This document shows, piece after piece, positions 32,831-41,657 of a stretch of DNA of 64,000 bases; positions within the stretch are counted from its first letter, which is position 1; each line of letters opens with the position of its first letter. Source of the DNA: Bacteroidetes bacterium UBA1935. GTDB taxonomy: Bacteria > Bacteroidota > Bacteroidia > Chitinophagales > Chitinophagaceae. The translations under genes and the position numbers were made by a program. The notes under the pieces were generated by a model. It had not been told where the DNA came from and ran no database searches. It saw nothing but the letters and a program-made list of their open reading frames with translations. Location of the stretch: positions 160,682-224,681 of the forward strand of contig DDFF01000012.1 in assembly GCA_002337045.1 (NCBI GenBank). The letters are read 5' to 3'.

Positions 32831-34270
32831 TTACATCATATCCTTTACCAATCCACCCAATTTCTTTAATGCACGCTCTACCTGTGGTGTCCATTGCATA
32901 CCGTAGCTGAGGCGCATACAATTGCGGTAGCGGTCTTGCAGGGTAAACATACTGCCGGGTGCTATGCTTATTTTATGTTGTATGGCTTCGCGATACAGTT
33001 CGTAGGTATCTATGCGCTTATCCAGTTCCAGCCATTGTATAAAGCCACCTTTGGGGTTGCTCATCTTCGTCCCTTCCGGAAAGTACTCGCCTATAGCACG
33101 AGAGTATTGCAGGCTGTTGCTGTGCAGTGTTTGTCGCAGCTTGCGCAGATGGTGTTCGTACCTGCCCGTTACCAGAAAATTGGCAATAGCAGCCTGCTGC
33201 ACCGTAGCACTGGTTATGCTGTGGTATAGCTTCAGGCGTTTCACTTTCTCCAGGTATTTGCCGGGAGCCACCCAGCCTACCCTATAGCCCGGTGCCAGTG
33301 TTTTAGATACAGAGCTGCACCACAATACGTTGCCTTCCTTATCAAAACTCTTACAAGAGCGTGGTCGGTTTTTACCAAAATACACATCGCCATACAGGTC
33401 GTCTTCTATCAGCGGCACACCATGTTTGCTCAGTAGTTTTACGAGAGCTTCTTTCTGCTCATCGGGCATGGTATAGCCCAGCGGGTTGCTGAAGTTCGTA
33501 ACAAAAAAACATGCTTTTATATTATGCTTCTGCAGCGCCTGTTTAACATCATCGGGGTCAACACCTGTATCGGGATGTGTTGGCAGCTCTACCACCTTCA
33601 GCCCTATGCTTTGTGCAAAGCGCAGCGTACCAAAGTACACAGGGCTTTCTACCGCTATGGTATCACCTGGCTTTGTAATGGCCATCAGGCAATAAGATAT
33701 CGCATTCATGCAGCCGGCAGTGGTTACAAGGTCATCGGCCTTCAGTCCGCTATCCCACTGGCGTGTCCACCTTGCTATCTGTGTACGCAGCAGCGCATTA
33801 CCCTGTATAGACTCATACGATGTTCCGTTATCGGGCAGGTCTCTCAATGCCTGTGCCATCGCTTTGTTCAGCTTGGGCAGTGGCAGCAATTCGGGAGCAG
33901 GTACACTCAGCGAAAACTTCATAATACCCGGCATCACAAAATCATCATACACTTCAGATATAATGGCCTCTACGTTTTTGTTCTTCGTAGTTAATGAAGG
34001 ATTGCTTTTTTCTAAAGACAATAAAAACTTAGACGGATTATACTTTACATAATACCCACTCTGCGGACGTGACTCTATCAGCCCCTTCCCTTCCAGATGG
34101 TAATACGCCTGCAAAACAGTACTCATACTCACTTCCTGCTGTTCGCTCAATCCCCTTACAGACGGCAGTTTATCGCCAATATTCAGCACCCTGTCCATTA
34201 TCTGCTGCTCTATACCATCTGCTATATGCAGGTATATATGGCCGTCCTTTCCTTTTATTTCTTTCTTCAT
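32831..34270 (-). CDS. MocR-type GntR regulator / PLP-dependent aminotransferase
   Basis: A 479-aa fusion typical of MocR regulators. Residues about 5-75 are a winged helix (QQEVSMSTVLQAYYHLEGKG, then ESRPQSGYYVKY). From about 110 it is a fold-type I aminotransferase, with the PLP Lys in SSVSKTLAPGYRVGW near residue 322 and the tail FTLQDRYRNCMRLSYG. Such proteins sense PLP or an amino acid and regulate a neighbouring gene. Here the divergent neighbour (gap 121 bp) is an EamA transporter, then ilvE, suggesting control of amino acid export or catabolism. Substrate not visible. Confidence 0.9.
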   Translation of the reverse strand: MKKEIKGKDGHIYLHIADGIEQQIMDRVLNIGDKLPSVRGLSEQQEVSMSTVLQAYYHLEGKGLIESRPQSGYYVKYNPSKFLLSLEKSNPSLTTKNKNVEAIISEVYDDFVMPGIMKFSLSVPAPELLPLPKLNKAMAQALRDLPDNGTSYESIQGNALLRTQIARWTRQWDSGLKADDLVTTAGCMNAISYCLMAITKPGDTIAVESPVYFGTLRFAQSIGLKVVELPTHPDTGVDPDDVKQALQKHNIKACFFVTNFSNPLGYTMPDEQKEALVKLLSKHGVPLIEDDLYGDVYFGKNRPRSCKSFDKEGNVLWCSSVSKTLAPGYRVGWVAPGKYLEKVKRLKLYHSITSATVQQAAIANFLVTGRYEHHLRKLRQTLHSNSLQYSRAIGEYFPEGTKMSNPKGGFIQWLELDKRIDTYELYREAIQHKISIAPGSMFTLQDRYRNCMRLSYGMQWTPQVERALKKLGGLVKDMM

Positions 34271-34391
34271 ACAGGAAGTTTGTTAAAAAAACTGTTCTGG
34301 TCGAAAATACGAAAATTGTATCTGTTTTGTTTCAAATAATCTATAGACTTTTGCCATGTAGATATTCTATTATCTCTAACTAAGGCACGCT

Positions 34392-35333
34392 ATGTCAAGG
34401 CACACTAAAGCACTATTAGCACTATTCTACATCTGCATCATCTGGGGTACCACGTATCTGTCGGGGCGTATTGTAGTGCAGGTATTTCCATCATTTTTAT
34501 TCGCAGCACTCAGGCAGGTAATATCGGGTATCATAATCATTGCCATTGCATTATTCATCAACAAAAAGGCCGACCTCACCAAAGCAAATATTCTGCATCA
34601 GGCAAAAGTGGGCTTCCTGCTTATAACCATGGGCAACGGGCTTGTAATGTGGGGCATGCGTTTTATACCAAGTGGTGTAGCGGCACTGATATGCGGGCTG
34701 ATGCCACTGAACGCTGTTGTTATAAATATTATACTCACCAAAGAACGCATCAATGGCATTATAATAGCAGGTATGCTAACGGGTTTTGCAGGCATCGCGC
34801 TGATATTCAAAGACAATCTTGCAGACCTTACCAACAGCAGTTATCTGTTTGGCATCATAGCTACATTCATTGCTACGTCTTGCTGGTCTTTCGGTAGTGT
34901 CATCAATAAAAAGCATGTGTCCGATGTCAACCCCATATTCAATTCGGGAATGCAGCTGATATTTGGTTGTATAGGTTTGTTCATACTCAGCCTTTTTGCC
35001 GATAGCTACGAGAACCTCAATTTCTTCCAGCCCAAAGTGATCTGGAACCTTGCCTATCTGGTCATCTTCGGCTCTGTACTGGCATATACATTGTATATGT
35101 ATGCGCTGAAGGAATTGCCTGTTGGCATTACGACACTCTATGCCTATGTGAATCCACTGGTAGCAGTAGTGCTTGGTTATTTTGTGCTGAACGAACAACT
35201 GACATGGTACACAGCACTGGCATTTGCAACCATTGCAGGCGGTGTATATATAGTAAACTACGGTTATCGCCGTAAGCATAAACAGACAGAGGCTGAAAAA
35301 GCCGCATTATTAACCATTCCGGAAGCGGAATAA
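34392..35333 (+). CDS. DMT superfamily transporter (EamA)
   Basis: A 313-aa inner membrane protein with ten predicted helices in two EamA repeats, starting WGTTYLSGRIVVQVFP and with the second repeat around ATSCWSFGSVINKKHV. Family members export amino acids or related metabolites. Divergent from the MocR regulator and 13 bp before ilvE, so regulator, exporter and aminotransferase probably form one functional set. Confidence 0.88.
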   Translation: MSRHTKALLALFYICIIWGTTYLSGRIVVQVFPSFLFAALRQVISGIIIIAIALFINKKADLTKANILHQAKVGFLLITMGNGLVMWGMRFIPSGVAALICGLMPLNAVVINIILTKERINGIIIAGMLTGFAGIALIFKDNLADLTNSSYLFGIIATFIATSCWSFGSVINKKHVSDVNPIFNSGMQLIFGCIGLFILSLFADSYENLNFFQPKVIWNLAYLVIFGSVLAYTLYMYALKELPVGITTLYAYVNPLVAVVLGYFVLNEQLTWYTALAFATIAGGVYIVNYGYRRKHKQTEAEKAALLTIPEAE

Positions 35334-35346
35334 AAAAGTGTATCAT

Positions 35347-36396
35347 ATGGAATACGCAATCACAATCACGCCACAGGCAGAGCGCCAGGTAAAGGACACC
35401 ACATCTATACCTTTCGGGCAGCAGCCTACAGAACACATGTTCATTGCCGAATACAAAGACGGTGAGTGGCACAACAGCCGTATCGTACCATTTACCAACC
35501 TTAGCATGAGTCCCTTTGCACTCTGTTTGCACTACGGACAAACGGTGTTTGAAGGTATGAAGGCATTTCTGATGAACGATGGCCGTGTCAATATATTCCG
35601 CATGGATAAACACTACGACCGTTTTACAAAATCGCTGGAGCGTATGTGTATGCCAGTGGTACCGAAAGGTCTATTTAATGAAGCAATGCACCAACTGATA
35701 CAGCTGGATAGCAACTGGATACCGAATGACGAACACGGCTCGCTCTACGTGCGCCCGTTCATGATAGCATCAGAAGACAGGCTTGGTGTGAAGATATCAG
35801 ACGAATACCTGTTTATGATTGTGTGTACGCCTGCGTATCAGTACTATGCAAAACCACTGAAAGTAAAAGTGGAAGATAAATATGCACGTGCTGCAGATGG
35901 TGGTACAGGCTTTGCTAAATGTGGTGGTAACTACGGTGGCGCCTACTACCCTACCAAGCTGGCAAAAGAACAGGGCTACGACCAGGTAATATGGACAGAT
36001 AGCAAAACACATGAAATGATTGAGGAGTCAGGCACAATGAACCTGATGTTCTTTATAGATAATACACTGCTTACACCACCACTATCAGGTACTATACTGG
36101 ATGGCATTACCCGCGACTCTTTGCTGACACTGGCTAAAGAAATGGGTATAGCTACAGATGTACGCCCGATAGCACATAAAGAAATACAGGCGGCACTGGA
36201 AGCAGGTAAGCGCGTAGAAGCATTTGGTGCAGGCACTGCAGCAGTTATTGCCCCGATAGAAACAATTGCTATAGGTGGAAAGGAATACAACTGCTATACA
36301 GGCGAAGATGCTACAATGTACAAACTGCAAAAAGCACTGTACAATGTACGCAAAGGTATGGCTACAGACACACACAACTGGAACTATATAATATAA
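35347..36396 (+). CDS. ilvE: Branched-chain amino acid aminotransferase
   Basis: Transaminates Val, Leu and Ile with 2-oxoglutarate (PLP fold type IV). The 349-aa length, the EGMKAF block, the catalytic Lys191 in GGTGFAKCGGNYGGAYY and EESGTMNLMFFI identify it. ATG 35347 (MEYAITITPQAERQ) is used; a GTG three codons earlier is not needed. It is preceded by the transporter and followed 6 bp later by the GNAT gene, so it is likely co-transcribed with both. Confidence 0.93.
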   Translation: MEYAITITPQAERQVKDTTSIPFGQQPTEHMFIAEYKDGEWHNSRIVPFTNLSMSPFALCLHYGQTVFEGMKAFLMNDGRVNIFRMDKHYDRFTKSLERMCMPVVPKGLFNEAMHQLIQLDSNWIPNDEHGSLYVRPFMIASEDRLGVKISDEYLFMIVCTPAYQYYAKPLKVKVEDKYARAADGGTGFAKCGGNYGGAYYPTKLAKEQGYDQVIWTDSKTHEMIEESGTMNLMFFIDNTLLTPPLSGTILDGITRDSLLTLAKEMGIATDVRPIAHKEIQAALEAGKRVEAFGAGTAAVIAPIETIAIGGKEYNCYTGEDATMYKLQKALYNVRKGMATDTHNWNYII

Positions 36397-36402
36397 CAAA
36401 GC

Positions 36403-36867
36403 ATGCAACCCGTAACGATAGACTATAAAGGCTATACCATAACAACAGATAAAACATTGATGCGCGTTGAAGACATACACCAGTGGTTATCTACAGAGGC
36501 ATATTGGTGCAAGAAAATACCGTTTGATGTTGTTAAGACCGCATTCGACCATTCTTACTGCATAGGCATATTGAAAGATGGCAAACAGGTAGGCTACGCA
36601 CGTTTTGTAACAGACTATTCCGTATTTGCTTACCTGGCAGATGTGTATGTAGAAGAAGCACACCGTGGTATAGGGCTTAGTAAAAAGATGATGGAGATAC
36701 TCATGAATCTTGATTGGGTAAAGAAACTTCGACGCATATCGTTGGCTACGCTGGATGCACACGGGTTGTATGAACAGTTTGGCTTTAAAGCACCTGCGGT
36801 ACCCGAAAGGCTGATGGAGATAACACGCCCTGCTATATACGGAGACATCACTAATCCTTGTAATTAA
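36403..36867 (+). CDS. GNAT family N-acetyltransferase
   Basis: A 154-aa acetyltransferase. The acetyl-CoA motif A appears as YLADVYVEEAHRGIGLSKKM (about residues 76-95), followed by LATLDAHGLYEQFGFK in motif B. Substrate unknown. It lies 6 bp after ilvE and 11 bp before the DUF1572 gene. Confidence 0.85.
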   Translation: MQPVTIDYKGYTITTDKTLMRVEDIHQWLSTEAYWCKKIPFDVVKTAFDHSYCIGILKDGKQVGYARFVTDYSVFAYLADVYVEEAHRGIGLSKKMMEILMNLDWVKKLRRISLATLDAHGLYEQFGFKAPAVPERLMEITRPAIYGDITNPCN

Positions 36868-36878
36868 ACATACTTGCT

Positions 36879-37442
36879 ATGGCTATTCAATATCTTAAAA
36901 GCGCAGACAGGCAGTTTCAGATGTATAAGAAACTGGGCGAAGGTGCAATGGCACAGATGACAGATGAGCAACTGTTCATTATGCCAAATGAAGAAAGCAA
37001 CAGTGTTGCCATCATTGTAAAACACTTGTGGGGCAATATGCTCAGCCGCTGGACGGATTTCCTTACAACGGACGGCGAGAAAGAATGGCGACAACGCGAT
37101 GCAGAGTTTGAGAACGACATTAACACCCGCGAAGCCCTGATGCAGAAATGGGAAGAAGGCTGGCAATGCCTCTTCAACGCACTGGGCAGCATTACAGACG
37201 ATGATCTGGAGCGTATTATCTACATCCGCAACGAAGGGCATACCATACTCGAAGCCACCAACAGGCAGATAGCACACTACGCTTACCACGTGGGGCAGAT
37301 AGTATATATCGCTAAGATGTTCAAAAACGATGGCTGGAATAGTTTATCTATCCCACGCAATAAATCGAACGAATACAACAACAAGAAATTCAGTGAAGAG
37401 AAAGGTACACGACATTTTACCGATGAGTGGCTGAAGAAATAA
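36879..37442 (+). CDS. DUF1572 (DinB-like) protein
   Basis: A 187-aa four-helix protein of the DinB superfamily. The likely metal-binding histidines are in KHLWGN (residues about 49-54) and AHYAYHVGQIVYIAKM (about 130-145). DinB-like proteins include thiol transferases and unknowns; the role here is unknown. It ends the run of plus-strand genes from the transporter onward, and a terminator follows. Confidence 0.8.
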   Translation: MAIQYLKSADRQFQMYKKLGEGAMAQMTDEQLFIMPNEESNSVAIIVKHLWGNMLSRWTDFLTTDGEKEWRQRDAEFENDINTREALMQKWEEGWQCLFNALGSITDDDLERIIYIRNEGHTILEATNRQIAHYAYHVGQIVYIAKMFKNDGWNSLSIPRNKSNEYNNKKFSEEKGTRHFTDEWLKK

Positions 37443-37462
37443 GCTGAACGTCCTGCATAAAT

Positions 37463-37502
37463 AAAGCCTCCTAATCTTTTTAAAGATATACGGAGGCTTT
37501 TA
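37463..37502 (+). terminator. Intrinsic terminator after the DUF1572 gene
   Basis: AAAGCCTCC pairs with GGAGGCTTT; the loop itself contains an ATCTTT/AAAGAT hairpin. A short T-rich tail follows. It may also serve the convergent DUF2147 gene. Confidence 0.8.
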
Positions 37503-37527
37503 TTCTATAAAACCGACCAAAGTATTC

Positions 37528-37899
37528 CTAACTGGTTCTCTTCCATATTTTTGTCTTGCTTATCATGCCCGCATCGGCAGTTATCTGCAGGTTGTTATTC
37601 TTATCAATACTGAAAACACCATCCAGAGTTTTACTCTTTGCTGGCAAGTATACGTATCCTTCCCAATCCTTACCTGTATATTTTATCTTCTTCAGCACAA
37701 CAGTACCTGCTTTCACTTTGGCGTTGGCTTCATTTATCCACACAAGCTTTCCCCAATAGTATTCGCCCTCTTTATACACCTCTATTTTTCGGGTATTCTC
37801 TTCATTAACATAGCGCCCAAGGATCTTATCAGATGATTGTTGTGCATATATGGCTGTCGTTACAGCTACAGACATCAATATGGTAAATAGTAAACGCAT
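37528..37899 (-). CDS. DUF2147 family exported protein
   Basis: A 123-aa protein with a signal peptide (MRLLFTILMSVAVTTAIYAQ). The mature part matches DUF2147: GRYVNEENTRKIEVYKEGEY, YYWGKLVWI, then KDWEGYVY and the C-terminal MISKTKIWKR. Family members are periplasmic lipocalin-like proteins of unknown function. It stands alone. Confidence 0.68.
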   Translation of the reverse strand: MRLLFTILMSVAVTTAIYAQQSSDKILGRYVNEENTRKIEVYKEGEYYWGKLVWINEANAKVKAGTVVLKKIKYTGKDWEGYVYLPAKSKTLDGVFSIDKNNNLQITADAGMISKTKIWKRTS

Positions 37900-38001
37900 C
37901 AGTTTTTAGCAAACATATTATCAATAACTCAGGCTCACAAAATCATTTCAACGAAACATATTTATACGTCATGCAAACGGAAATGAATAACATAAAAGAA
38001 A

Positions 38002-38023
38002 ATCCCCCGCCGTAGCGAGGGAT
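38002..38023 (-). terminator. Terminator of the DUF6249 gene
   Basis: On the minus strand ATCCCTCGC pairs with GCGGGGGAT (one G-T pair) around TACG, followed by TTTTCTTTT. It lies 7 bp after the stop codon. Confidence 0.75.
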
Positions 38024-38030
38024 ATGTTTC

Positions 38031-38399
38031 CTAATCTTTATGCTGATGTCTTTGCATTTCTTTTCGCTCTATAAAGTAGGATATAACTAAGCCCAGTCCA
38101 CCACAAATACCTATCAGCGAGAAATACAGCGCAACTCTATCAGGACCTACTTGAAATCCTTTGTGTGGCATGCTCTCGTCTATGATATATGCCAACAACA
38201 CCCCCAAGCCAACACCTATAAACAACATACCATATTTCAGGTAGGTAAGTGAGCTAAACTTCCTATAGCTCTCTCTCGGGTTAATCCCCCTTTCAATCAG
38301 TGCCATGTTTTCTTTGTTGCGCAAATAGTATATGCCAAATGATGTCACTGCCATGCATACGAACATTACTATCGGTATCATTGCTTTAGTTGCTTCCAT
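38031..38399 (-). CDS. DUF6249 membrane protein
   Basis: A 122-aa protein with three membrane helices and the family block NMALIERGINPRES (about residues 31-44), followed by LKYGMLFIGVGLGVLLAYII. DUF6249 genes very often neighbour ECF sigma factors in Bacteroidota, as here, where the sigma gene is divergent after 128 bp. Role unknown. Confidence 0.75.
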   Translation of the reverse strand: MEATKAMIPIVMFVCMAVTSFGIYYLRNKENMALIERGINPRESYRKFSSLTYLKYGMLFIGVGLGVLLAYIIDESMPHKGFQVGPDRVALYFSLIGICGGLGLVISYFIERKEMQRHQHKD

Positions 38400-38527
38400 A
38401 TATCTGTTTTTAAAATTATTAATTTGTTGATGAATCTATGACGCAGGCAAATGCCATTCGGTTACAAAACAGGGAAAAATAATTTTCTGTAACCTGTAGC
38501 TGGTATTTTGCGTCTTATATCCAAACT

Positions 38528-39103
38528 ATGCATCAGGCACAAGATGTCGATATCATTCAATCTATATTGCAAGGCAATAAAGCAGCCTATGCAGTATTGG
38601 TAGAGCGTTATCAGTCTTACGTATATACTATAATCAACAGGCTGATACCAGTCAGGGAAGAGGCAGAAGATGTATCGCAGGAAGTATTTGTAAAAGCTTA
38701 CCTCTCGCTTGCAGGCTTCAAGGGCACCAGTAAGTTTAGCACATGGCTATATACTATTGCGCATACCACTGCCATATCGCACCTGCGCAAATCTGGTCCC
38801 AACGTAGTATTTGCAGACGAAAACACCATGGCAGCTATTACTGATAACCGTACTGCATTTCATCAACCACAACACAACACGCTGCGCAGTGCTGTCAACA
38901 CATGCATCAAACTGCTGCCACCCGACGATGCCGAAATCATAACCCTGTTTTATATGGCAGAGCAGTCTATAGAAGAAATAGGCGTCATTATGCGAATGGA
39001 ACCCAATACTGCCAAAGTAAAACTGCACCGTGCAAGACAAAAGTTAAAAGATATTGTAGAGCGCGCCTACGGCAAGGAAAAGACTTTATTATATCGCAAT
39101 TGA
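38528..39103 (+). CDS. ECF sigma-70 family RNA polymerase sigma factor
   Basis: A 191-aa sigma factor with region 2 (ERYQSYVYTIINRL, then EDVSQEVFVKAYLSL and KFSTWLYTIAHTTAI) and region 4 (LPPDDAEIITLFYMAEQSIE, AKVKLHRARQKL). No extra domains. It is followed after 21 bp by a small membrane protein that may be its anti-sigma partner. Divergent from the DUF6249 gene. Confidence 0.92.
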   Translation: MHQAQDVDIIQSILQGNKAAYAVLVERYQSYVYTIINRLIPVREEAEDVSQEVFVKAYLSLAGFKGTSKFSTWLYTIAHTTAISHLRKSGPNVVFADENTMAAITDNRTAFHQPQHNTLRSAVNTCIKLLPPDDAEIITLFYMAEQSIEEIGVIMRMEPNTAKVKLHRARQKLKDIVERAYGKEKTLLYRN

Positions 39104-39124
39104 TGTAACTTTAATAAGAAGAAC

Positions 39125-39484
39125 ATGACACAGGAAGATAACACATATAAAAACCTGATGGATGCACTGGAACCGGAGCAGCCCTCTATGCGTTTTACCA
39201 AAAACGTAATGGATGTCATTGAGGGTATGGAAGTTGCTCCTGTCAGCAAACGATATGTAAATCCGTTAGTAGTAAAAGGTATTGCAGCAGTTCTTATCCT
39301 GTGTATACTAATATCAATATTTGTAGTGTTTACTGCCGCAGGTTCATTACCTGAATACACAAATAAACTACCTCAACACTTCAGCCTATACTTACTGGGT
39401 ATCAACATTGTGTTATTAATGATATTGGCAGAACGCTGGCTGAGCAGCAAAAAAAGAATTCAAGACTTGCAAGACAATCGATAG
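39125..39484 (+). CDS. Small membrane protein, possible anti-sigma factor
   Basis: A 119-aa protein with a soluble N-terminal part of about 50 residues (MDALEPEQPSMRFTKNVMDV) and two membrane helices (about 50-70 and 84-103). Its position right after the sigma gene and the topology suggest sigma control. It has no zinc-binding HxxxCxxC of classical anti-sigma factors, so this is inference only. Confidence 0.55.
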   Translation: MTQEDNTYKNLMDALEPEQPSMRFTKNVMDVIEGMEVAPVSKRYVNPLVVKGIAAVLILCILISIFVVFTAAGSLPEYTNKLPQHFSLYLLGINIVLLMILAERWLSSKKRIQDLQDNR

Positions 39485-39498
39485 TTATTTTATCAGTA

Positions 39499-40152
39499 TT
39501 ATAAGGACTGTATCAGTTCCATATCAAATTCCTGAAGACTATTAATTTTGGCATCCGCCAGCGAAAAACGTGCATCTTCATAATGTGCTGCTTCCGGTAT
39601 GGCTATCACCTTCATACGTGCAGCCTTACCTGCCACTACCCCGTTTATCGAGTCTTCCAATACCAATGACTGAAATGCCGTTGAGTCCAGTTGCTTTGCA
39701 CAATGCAAAAACACCGCAGGGTGTGGCTTGCCCAGCTCTACCTCATCAGCCGATGATATGCAATCAAAATAATCTTTAATACCAAAATGCTCCACCAATG
39801 CATTTATCATGCGGATGGGCGAGGACGACGCAAGGCCTGTTTTAAAACCATTTACCTTCAGCATATCCAATGCCTGTTGCACTCCCGGCATCATGACACC
39901 TTGCTTTATGGTCAGTGCTATAATATCGTCCAGTATCTCCTCAGCTACCTCTTGCGATGATTTTCCCTGCCATGGATATTTTACCGACCAAAACTCTGTT
40001 ACCTCATATATATGAAACCCTCGGGTGTCCTTGAATCGCTCGCGGGTGATGGGGATGCCATGCTTTTGTGCCACCTGCAGCATACTGATACCCCATAGCG
40101 GTTCAGTATCAAACAATAAGCCATCCATATCAAATATCACCGTGTTTATCAT
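39499..40152 (-). CDS. HAD family phosphatase (beta-phosphoglucomutase-like)
   Basis: A 217-aa HAD hydrolase subfamily IA. Motif I is FDMDGLLFDTEP (with the catalytic Asp pair, residues 7-18), motif II is LASSSPIRM and motifs III/IV are VFLHC...VLEDSINGVVAGKAARM. It is like hexitol phosphatase B or phosphoglucomutase; the substrate is not clear. ATG 40152 (MINTVIFDMDG) is chosen; the frame extends eight codons upstream without family similarity. It ends 15 bp from the convergent small membrane-protein gene. Confidence 0.88.
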   Translation of the reverse strand: MINTVIFDMDGLLFDTEPLWGISMLQVAQKHGIPITRERFKDTRGFHIYEVTEFWSVKYPWQGKSSQEVAEEILDDIIALTIKQGVMMPGVQQALDMLKVNGFKTGLASSSPIRMINALVEHFGIKDYFDCISSADEVELGKPHPAVFLHCAKQLDSTAFQSLVLEDSINGVVAGKAARMKVIAIPEAAHYEDARFSLADAKINSLQEFDMELIQSL

Positions 40153-40257
40153 AAATAAGTCCTGTTGGGGTTGCAAATATCCACTAGTCGGGGGAAATTT
40201 TGGGGGAAATTATTCCAATTAAGATTAATTAACATTCATCTATACAAGTCAATCGGT

Positions 40258-40265
40258 TATTTTTG
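40258..40265 (+). promoter_or_regulatory. -7 element before the M16 peptidase pair
   Basis: TATTTTTG matches TAnnTTTG, 17 bp before the ATG. No TTG at the standard distance, so the -33 is weak. Confidence 0.45.
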
Positions 40266-40282
40266 CCTCAAATTAATAATCT

Positions 40283-41617
40283 ATGAAGCGCAAAGCTTTC
40301 TTCTCCTTGATGTTAGGAGCGTCTATGCTAGCTAACACAGCTAAAGCAGAAGGTAACATCAAGTTTACTGAGTTTGACCTGCCAAACGGCCTGCATGTTA
40401 TTCTGCATGAGGACCACGCCACACCTATTGTATGTGTATCTGTAATGTACCACGTAGGTTCTAAAAACGAAGACCCGCAGCGTACAGGTTTCGCACACTT
40501 CTTCGAGCACCTGTTGTTTGAAGGTAGTGCAAACATAGGCCGCGGCGAATACATGAAAATGGTACAGGCAGCAGGTGGTCAGCTAAATGCTAATACATCT
40601 CAGGACCGTACATATTATTTTGAAACAATGCCATCAAACCAATTGGAACTGGCATTGTGGATGGAGTCTGAACGTATGTTTCAGGCTAAAATAGACATGG
40701 TAGGTGTTGAAACACAACGTAAAGTTGTAAAAGAAGAGAAGAAACAACGCTACGATAATACACCATACGGCCAGTTGCTGAACTGTGTATACGAAAACGC
40801 ATACACTATCCACCCTTACCGCTGGAGCCCTATCGGTAAAGAGCAATACATCGATCAGGCAAAACTGGAAGAGTTTATGGATTTCTATAAAACCTTCTAT
40901 GTACCAAACAACGCAGTACTGTCTATTGCAGGCGATCTGGATGTTGCTAAGACTAAAGAAATGATCACTAAATACTTTGGTGAAATTCCTAAAGGCACAA
41001 AAGCTATCCCTCGTCCTACAGAAGTAGAACCTAAACAAACTGCTGAAAAACGTGTTGAATTCTTCGACAACGTACAACTGCCTGCTACTATCGTTGCTTA
41101 TCACACACCAAAAATGGGTACAGACGATTGGTATGCCATGCAATTATTATCTCAACTGTTGTCACAGGGCAAAAGCTCTCGTTTCAATAAAGAAATCGTA
41201 GAAAAGCAACAAAAAGGCCTTGCTGTAGGTGCATTTATGATTCCGAACGAAGATCCGGGTGTTGCTTTCATGTATGGTATCACCAACGCAGGTGTTAAAC
41301 CTGAAGAACTGGAAAAATCTATGTTGGAAGAAGTAGAAAAAGTAAAAACTGCTGTAATCTCTGACGAGGAATATCAGAAGCTGATGAATCAGGCAGAAAA
41401 CGATTTCGTTTCTCAAAACCAACGTGTATCGGGTATTGCAGAAAACCTGGCTACCTACTATACTTTCTTCGGCAATGCCGACCTGATCAATACAGAGCTG
41501 GAGAAATACACTAAAATAACTAAAGAAGACCTGAAGCGTGTTGCGAACAAATACCTCACAAAAGAAAACAGGCTGGTAGTTTATTATTTACCAAAATCGC
41601 AACAAAAGAAAGGATAA
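40283..41617 (+). CDS. M16 zinc peptidase, catalytic subunit, exported
   Basis: A 444-aa pitrilysin-type peptidase with signal peptide (MKRKAFFSLMLGASMLANTA). The inverted zinc motif HFFEH is at residues 72-76 (FAHFFEHLLFEG) and the third ligand Glu is in VVKEEKKQR near 151. Two M16 domains fill the length. It lies 40 bp before a non-catalytic M16 partner, as in many bacteria where the two form a heterodimer that cleaves peptides in the periplasm. Confidence 0.93.
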   Translation: MKRKAFFSLMLGASMLANTAKAEGNIKFTEFDLPNGLHVILHEDHATPIVCVSVMYHVGSKNEDPQRTGFAHFFEHLLFEGSANIGRGEYMKMVQAAGGQLNANTSQDRTYYFETMPSNQLELALWMESERMFQAKIDMVGVETQRKVVKEEKKQRYDNTPYGQLLNCVYENAYTIHPYRWSPIGKEQYIDQAKLEEFMDFYKTFYVPNNAVLSIAGDLDVAKTKEMITKYFGEIPKGTKAIPRPTEVEPKQTAEKRVEFFDNVQLPATIVAYHTPKMGTDDWYAMQLLSQLLSQGKSSRFNKEIVEKQQKGLAVGAFMIPNEDPGVAFMYGITNAGVKPEELEKSMLEEVEKVKTAVISDEEYQKLMNQAENDFVSQNQRVSGIAENLATYYTFFGNADLINTELEKYTKITKEDLKRVANKYLTKENRLVVYYLPKSQQKKG

Positions 41618-41657
41618 TCCATTTATTTTTCTAAACAAGCTTCAACTGTATTATAAA

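Noticed and set aside
32739..32921. 60-codon minus-strand open frame at the 3' end of the MocR gene
   Set aside because: Overlaps the MocR coding end in another frame and runs through the palindromes.
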